This document shows positions 57,501 through 64,000 of a stretch of 64,000 nucleotides of DNA, piece after piece (the stretch's first letter is position 1; each line of letters begins with the position of its first letter). Under the pieces are notes generated by a model. It was not told the DNA's origin. It did not search any database and saw nothing but the letters and a program-made list of their open reading frames with translations. Origin of the DNA: Pseudomonas sp. FP198. Its GTDB lineage: Bacteria > Pseudomonadota > Gammaproteobacteria > Pseudomonadales > Pseudomonadaceae. The stretch covers positions 2,745,501 to 2,809,500 of the forward strand of contig NZ_CP117452.1 in assembly GCF_030687895.1 (NCBI RefSeq). Reading direction: 5' to 3'. A program made the translations under genes and the position numbers.

Positions 57501-60500
57501 TCACCGGTACGAACTCGACTTTCATGCCGATTTTCTGCTCCAGGTACGCCCCCAGCGGCTTGAACTTGCGCAGGAGTTCGGTCGGCGCCTCATCGGGAAT
57601 CGCGCTGACCTTCAAGGTGTCGGCCGCCTGCGTCAGAAGGGAGCTCAGGGACAGGGTCAAACCGACGGCCAGTGCCAGGGTACGCTTGAGCATGTAAATC
57701 TCCGGTGCATGTAGGGCGTGAGTGTTCAAGCGCCAGGCACGCTTTGAGGAGCCGCGTTGGCCTGGCGCATTGTGAGGGTAGACGAACAGGTGCAATCTTG
57801 ATCGTTTCTGCCGACCAGGTAAATCCTGGCCCGTTTCGATGCCGGGATGCTACAAGGTCAACGCCGCGATGCAAGCGTAATGCTGTTCAACCAAGGCGAT
57901 CGACAAACCCGTGGCGAGGGAGCTTGCTCCCGTTGGGCCGCGAAGCGGACCCAAAACCTGCCAGATCGGAGTATCAGACACACCGCACCCGGCGCTTTAC
58001 GACTGCTTCGCAGCCGAGCGGGAGCAAGCTCCCTCGCCACAAATAGATCATTTTTCTTGAGTAGATTGTCCCGTCAACTTTCTGGAGCGTCACAACATGC
58101 TCAGCGCCGAGCTGAAGTCTTTCCACATGGTCGCTCGCCTGGCTAGCGTCACCCAGGCGGCCAAGAAGCTCGGGCTCAGCCAGCCGACGGTGACCACGCA
58201 GATCCGCAGCCTGGAAGCCCAGTACGGCGTCGAACTGTTCTATCGCGGCGGGCGCCGCCTGACACTCAGTGACCAGGGCGCGCAGCTGTTGCCGATGGTG
58301 CAGAAACTCCTGCAGCAGGAGGCCGACATCGAGTTTTTCCTGCGCAACAGCGGCCAGGTGCAAGGCACGTTGCGTATCGGCGCCACCGCGCCGTATTACG
58401 TGCTGGATATCATCAAGGCCTTTCGCGAGCAGTTTGCGCTGTGCGAAGTGACCCTGGAAATCGGCAACTCACTGCAGGTCATCGAGGCGCTGGAGGAGTA
58501 TCGCGTGGACCTGGCCGCGTCCTCGCAACTGGTCGAGGATGCGCGCCTGACCCGGCTGGTGCTGGGGCACGATCCGCTGGTACTGGCGGTACATCGCGAG
58601 CACCCATTGGCTAGCCACGACCGGGTCGCGCCGAGCGCCCTGGCCGGGCATTGCCTGCTGCTGCGCGAAACCGGCTCCACCACCCGCGCGCTCACCACAA
58701 CGCTGCTGCGCGAGGCCGGGGTGGCGACCGGACCGCTGCTGGAGATCGGCAGTCGCGAGTCGATTCGCGAAGCGGTCCTGCGCAACATCGGCATCAGCAT
58801 CATCGCCCGTCACGAGGTGCCGGAGAATCCACAGCTCAAGGTGGTTGAGCTGGAAGGCGCGCCGCTGATCGCCGAGTATCTGTACTGCCTCAAGGAGCGC
58901 CGCCAGGCCCGGCTGCCGTCGGCATTCCTCGGCCTGGCGCGAGAGACCAGCGCATCCTGAATTCGCTACGCAAATCCGCCGATGCCACTATCGGCAGCTT
59001 TTAGCCAACTGCAATCAAGCCTTCGTACTGCCAGCCTACCATGACCCTCGTCGAGCTGACTGCTCATCGAGGTTATGTCATGACAAGAACACCTTCCGTA
59101 GACCTGCAGATACGCGACATCCATAAAGGCTTCGGCGCCTTCAAGGCGTTGGATGGGGTATCGCTGGAAATCGCCGCCGGTGAGTTGGTGTGCCTGCTTG
59201 GGCCTTCCGGCTGCGGCAAGACCACCTTGTTGCGCTGCATAGCCGGCCTGGAGCGGCAGGACCGCGGCACGCTCATGATCGGCGCGCGGGATGTCTCCGC
59301 CCTGGCACCGCAGGCTCGCGACTACGGCATTCTGTTCCAGTCCTATGCGCTGTTTCCCAACCTGACCGTGGAGCAGAACATCGGCTATGGATTGGCGGGC
59401 AACCACCGCGAGACGATCCGCAGCCGGGTCAATGAGATGCTGGAACTGGTCGGGCTGCGTGGCAGCGAGAAAAAATACCCCGGCCAGCTCTCCGGCGGCC
59501 AGCAGCAGCGGGTGGCGTTGGCCCGCGCCCTGGCTCCGGCGCCCTCGCTGTTGCTGCTCGATGAACCGATGTCGGCACTCGATGCCCGGGTGCGCGAGCA
59601 CCTGTGCGGCGAGTTGCGCCAGCTGCAGAAACGTCTGGGCATCACCACGTTGATGGTCACCCACAACCAGGATGAGGCGATGCTGATGGCCGATCGTATC
59701 GCGGTGATCAATCAGGGCCGCGTCGAACAGTTCGCCAGTGCGCAACAGATCTACCGCGCGCCGGCGAGCCCTTTTGTGGCTGATTTCGTCGGCCAGGGCA
59801 ACTGGCTGCCTTTCGAACGCGGGCACGACGGACAGGTTCGCGTCGGCGGGCTCAGCCTGAGCGTGGAGGGCGCTGACGTGGGTCGCAGCGGTCGACTCTT
59901 CTGCCGTCCGGAAGCCGTACGGATCAACCCGTCGACGCCCGAAGGCAACCTGTTTGATGCGCAGTTGCGCGAACTGACCTACCTCGGCAACCGCTGCCGC
60001 CTGAGCTTCGAGCTGGACGCATTGCCCGGCCACACCCTGCTGGCGGAGCTGGAGCCGCAGGCCATGCCCGGGTTGCCCCAGGCGCGGCTGAAAATCGCGC
60101 TGCCGGCCCACAGCCTGCAGGTGTTCAATTGATATGCAAAATACGATGATTCTCAAACCGGCCGTCGTGCAGGCACCTCAGGTGCCCGGTGACCTCGCAG
60201 ACCGATTGTTCATACGCGGCGGCCAGTGGCTGCTCCTGATGTTGCTGGTGCTGGCGGTATTGCTGCCCTTGCTCGCCATGCTGTGGCGCGCCTTCAGCGG
60301 TGATGCCAGCCAGGGTGGCGGCCTGCAAGCGGCGCTGACGCTGCTGGCCAGTGCCAATTTCCGCTGGCTGCTGGGCAACAGCCTGACGGTTTCAATGACC
60401 GTCGCAATCATTGTCGTGCCGCTGGCCTATGCCTTCGCTTACGCATTGCAGCGCACCTGCATCGTGGCAAAGCCGCTGTGGCGGGGCATTTCGCTGTTGC

Positions 60501-63500
60501 CGCTGCTGGCGCCGTCGATGCTGCCCGGCATTGCGCTGATCTATCTGTTCGGTAACCAGGGGCTGCTGCGCGATTTCAGCGCCGGCAACATCTATGGTTT
60601 CTGGGGCATTGTCCTGGGCCAGGCGATCTACACCTTTCCCCACGCCCTGATGGTGCTGATGTCGGCGCTGGCGCTGGCGGATGCGCGGCTGTTCGACGCG
60701 GCCTCAAGCATGGGCGCCTCGCCATGGCGGGCATTTCGCACCATCACCTGGCCCGGCAGCCGGCAAGGGGTGTTCGCGGCGTTCTGCCTGGTGTTCACCT
60801 TGTGCATCACCGACTTCGGCGTGCCGGTCACGGTCGGCGGCGATTACCAGGTGCTGGCGCTGGAAGCCTACAAGTCAGTCGTTGGCCAGCAACAGTTTGG
60901 ACGCGGCGCGCTGATCGGCATGATTCTGCTGCTACCCGCATTGCTCAGTTTCGCCGTGGACATGTGGCTGCGCCGAACTCAACGCGAAGCCATGGGCGGC
61001 CGTGCCCAGGTGTATCACCCGCAACCGTCGCGGGGGCGGGATGCAGCATTCCTGAGCGTCACGGCACTGATCGGCTGCGTTCTGCTCGGCGTGTTCGGCA
61101 TGGCAGTGTACGCATCGCTCGTGCAGTTCTGGCCGTACGACCTGTCCTTGTCCCTGGACAACTATGCCTTCTCGGAACTGCCCGGCGGTTGGCTGGCCTA
61201 TCGCAACAGCCTGCTGCTGGCCGTGTGCTGCGCGGTGTTCGGCAGCCTGGCGATCTTCACCGGTGCCTACCTGATCGAGAAGACCCGGCAGAGCGCATTG
61301 ACGCGCACCCTGCGGCTGCTCAGCTTCGTCCCGATGGCCGTGCCCGGGCTGGTGCTGGGCCTGGGCTACGTGTTCTTTTTCAATCTGCCGGGCAATCCGC
61401 TCGGCAGCCTCTACGGCAGCCTGGCCTTGCTGGTGGTCTGTACCGTCGCGCACTTCCTGACCACCGCGCATATGACGGCCAGCACCGCCTTGCGCCAGCT
61501 CGACGATGAGTTCGAGGCCGCCGCCCTGGCGCTGAAAGTCCCGCTGGTTCGCCACTTCCTGCGGGTGACGCTGCCCATTTGCCTGCCCGCGTTGCTCGAC
61601 ATCGTTCGCTACCTGTTCGTGTCGGCGATGACCACGGTCTCAGCGGCGATTTTTCTCTACAGCCCCGACAGCGTTCTGGCTGCGGTGGCCGTGTTGAACA
61701 TGGACGACGCAGGCAATGTCGGCGGGGCCGCCGCGATGGCCACTCTGATCCTGCTGACCTCAGCCAGCGTATCGCTGCTGCTGGCGATGCTGTCGCGCCG
61801 CCTGCTGCGCCGCTCCCAGGCCTGGCGCCAGCCGGCGCCGGGTCTTTGAAAATTTTTTTTGGAGATTCTGATGCACTACCAAACGCCAACTCGCCTGCAG
61901 GCAGCGATTCTCGATTGGGCCGGGACCGTGGTGGACTTCGGTTCGTTCGCGCCGACGCGGATCTTCGTCGAAGCCTTCGCCAGCTTCGACATCGAGATCA
62001 GCCTGGAGGAAGCCCGTGGCCCGATGGGCATGGGCAAATGGGACCACATCCGCACCTTGTGCAACCAACCGGGCGTGGCGGAACGGTTTGCGCGCCGGTT
62101 CGGGCGCGCACCGAGCGATGACGACGTGACTGCTATCTATGAGCGCTTCATGCCGCTGCAGATCGCCAGGGTGGCCGACCACTCGGACCTGATCCCCGGC
62201 GCACTGGAGAGCATCGCCGCACTGCGCCAGCGCGGCCTCAGGATCGGCAGCTGCTCAGGCTACCCCCGGCAGGTCATGGACAAGGTCGTCGAACTGGCCG
62301 CCGCCAAGGGCTACAGCCCCGACCATGTGGTCGCCACCGACGACGTGCCCAAGGGCCGGCCAAGCCCGGCGCAGGCCTTGGCCAACGTGATCGCCCTGGG
62401 CCTGGACGATGTCGCCGCCTGCGTGAAAGTCGATGACACCGAGCCCGGCATCCTCGAAGGCCGCAGGGCAGGGATGTGGACCGTGGCGCTGAGGTTTTCC
62501 GGCAACTTTCTCGGCCTCGACTGGGAGCAGTTCCAGGCTCTGTCGGCGCAGCAGCTGGCGGCCGAACGCGAGCGCATCGACGGGCTGTTTGCCGCAAGCC
62601 GTCCGCATTACCTGATCGACACGATTGCCGAACTGCCCGCCGTGATCGACCACATCAACACACAACTGGCCCGCGGCGTATTGCCGTCCCATTCCTGAAA
62701 AACTTCACTGACTGACACGGAGCCGTACCATGTTCAAACGCACTGCCTGGGCCGTCGGCCTGCTTGCCGCCTGTGTTCTGCAGGCCCATGCCAATACCGA
62801 ACTGACCGTCTATACGGCCCTCGAAGTCGAGCAGCTCAAGGCCTACAAACAGGCCTTCGAGCAGCAAACCCCGGACATCGAGATCAAGTGGGTGCGCGAT
62901 TCCACCGGCATCGTCACCGCCAAGCTGCTGGCGGAAAAGGATCGCCCCCAAGCCGATGCAGTCTGGGGCCTGGCAGGCTCGAGCCTGGCGATTCTCAAGC
63001 AGCAGGGCCTGCTGGACGCCTACAGCCCGGCAAACCTCGGCCAGATTTCCGCCCAATACCGCGACGCCGACACGCCGCCCACCTGGGTCGGCATGGACGT
63101 CTGGGCCGCCGCCATCTGCTTCAATACGGTGGAGGCGCAAAAGCTCGGCCTGCCCAAGCCGACTCGCTGGGAAGACCTTGCCAACCCGGTGTACCAAGGC
63201 AAGATCGTCATGCCCAATCCGGCGTCGTCCGGCACTGGATACCTGGACGTCAGTGCCTGGCTGCAAACCTTCGGCGAGACCAAGGGCTGGGCCTATATGG
63301 ACAGGCTGCACGCCAATATCGGCCAGTACACGCACTCCGGCTCCAAGCCGTGCAAGCTGGCCGCCGCCGGCGAGTTCCCCATCGGCATTTCGTTCGAATA
63401 CCCGGCCATCCAGCTCAAGCGCAAAGGCGCGCCGCTGGACATCGTCCTGCCTGCCGAAGGCCTGGGCTGGGAAATCGAAGCCACCGCGATCATCAAAGGC

Positions 63501-64000
63501 ACGCCGAAGCTGGCGGCTGCCAGAAAACTCGCGGACTTCTCCGCCAGCCCCGAGGCGATGCAGTTATACAAAGCGAACTTCGCGGTCCTGGCGCAACCGG
63601 GCATCGCCGAACGCTTGCCGGAGCTGCCGACGGACTACGAACAACGCTTGATCCGCAATGATTTCGCCTGGGCGTCGGAGAACCGCGACAAGGTGCTGGC
63701 TGAGTGGCGCAAGCGTTACGACGGCAAGTCCGAGCCAGTCGCCAAATAAGCTCTGTTCTCTACTGTTCACAGGCCCGGCTCGTGTCGAGCGGGCCTTATC
63801 CGTTGATGGTTTTCAAGGAGTTTTCATGTCTGAGCACGACTGTGACCTGCTGATCGTCGGCGCCGGCATCCTCGGCCTGGCCCACGCCTGGGCCGGCGCC
63901 AGGCGCGGCCTCAAGGTCAAGGTGTTCGAGCGTAGCCATACGCCCCTGGGCGCCTCGGTACGCAACTTTGGCCAGGCCCTGGTCGGCGGCCAGGCGCCGG

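Overview
The window looks like the chromosome of a fluorescent-group Pseudomonas. The reasons are high GC, many short palindromic REP elements of the GTGGGAGCGAGC and GTGGCGAGGGAGC types, and typical Pseudomonas gene neighbourhoods: vanAB, a FecI/FecR/receptor unit, nirBD, an OprD porin, pssA and 2-aminoethylphosphonate genes. I see no rRNA, tRNA, prophage, insertion sequence or CRISPR array. Coding density is high and most genes sit in overlapping operons.

Layout. 1-5.1 kb: lignin-monomer catabolism, with the 3' end of a feruloyl-CoA synthase gene, a GntR regulator (probably VanR), vanB and vanA behind a promoter carrying VanR-type operators, and a LysR regulator. 5.2-9.8 kb: an opine-oxidase-like heterotrimer with RidA, a basic-amino-acid-type binding protein and a GlcG/HbpS protein. 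10-11.5 kb: AraC regulator plus LysE exporter. 11.5-16.4 kb: a methyltransferase, two head-to-head L,D-transpeptidase-type genes, and a flavodoxin-fold quinone reductase divergent from a TetR gene. 16.8-21 kb: two GH13 enzymes and a membrane-anchored SDR. 21.3-24.5 kb: nirBD behind a sigma-54-like promoter and a leader with an ANTAR-type hairpin and terminator. 24.6-29.2 kb: a four-gene two-component relay. 29.4-37.1 kb: a secreted SnoaL-like protein, an ECF sigma/anti-sigma/TonB-receptor unit, an M42 peptidase, small proteins and a TetR gene. 37.2-39.6 kb: pssA and an AraC regulator. 39.8-48 kb: two convergent operons for isoleucine/valine-type branched acyl-CoA oxidation. 48-54.4 kb: HPP membrane protein, UDP-glucose dehydrogenase, a LysR/SnoaL/DUF1445 group and an OprD porin. 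54.4 kb to the end: a phosphonate island with PhnDCEE on the minus strand, and a LysR regulator, an AEP-type ABC importer, PhnX and a truncated FAD oxidoreductase on the plus strand.

The genes work together mainly as a nutrient-scavenging region: ferulate and vanillate, amines or opine-like compounds, nitrite, iron chelates, branched-chain acids and phosphonates, each with a local regulator. The most informative non-coding signal is the nirB leader (about 21310-21542), where a sigma-54-type promoter is followed by a hexaloop hairpin that overlaps the 5' arm of an intrinsic terminator, the expected layout of NasT-type (ANTAR) antitermination. The aminoethylphosphonate island and the opine-oxidase-like cluster are the parts whose substrates are most open.
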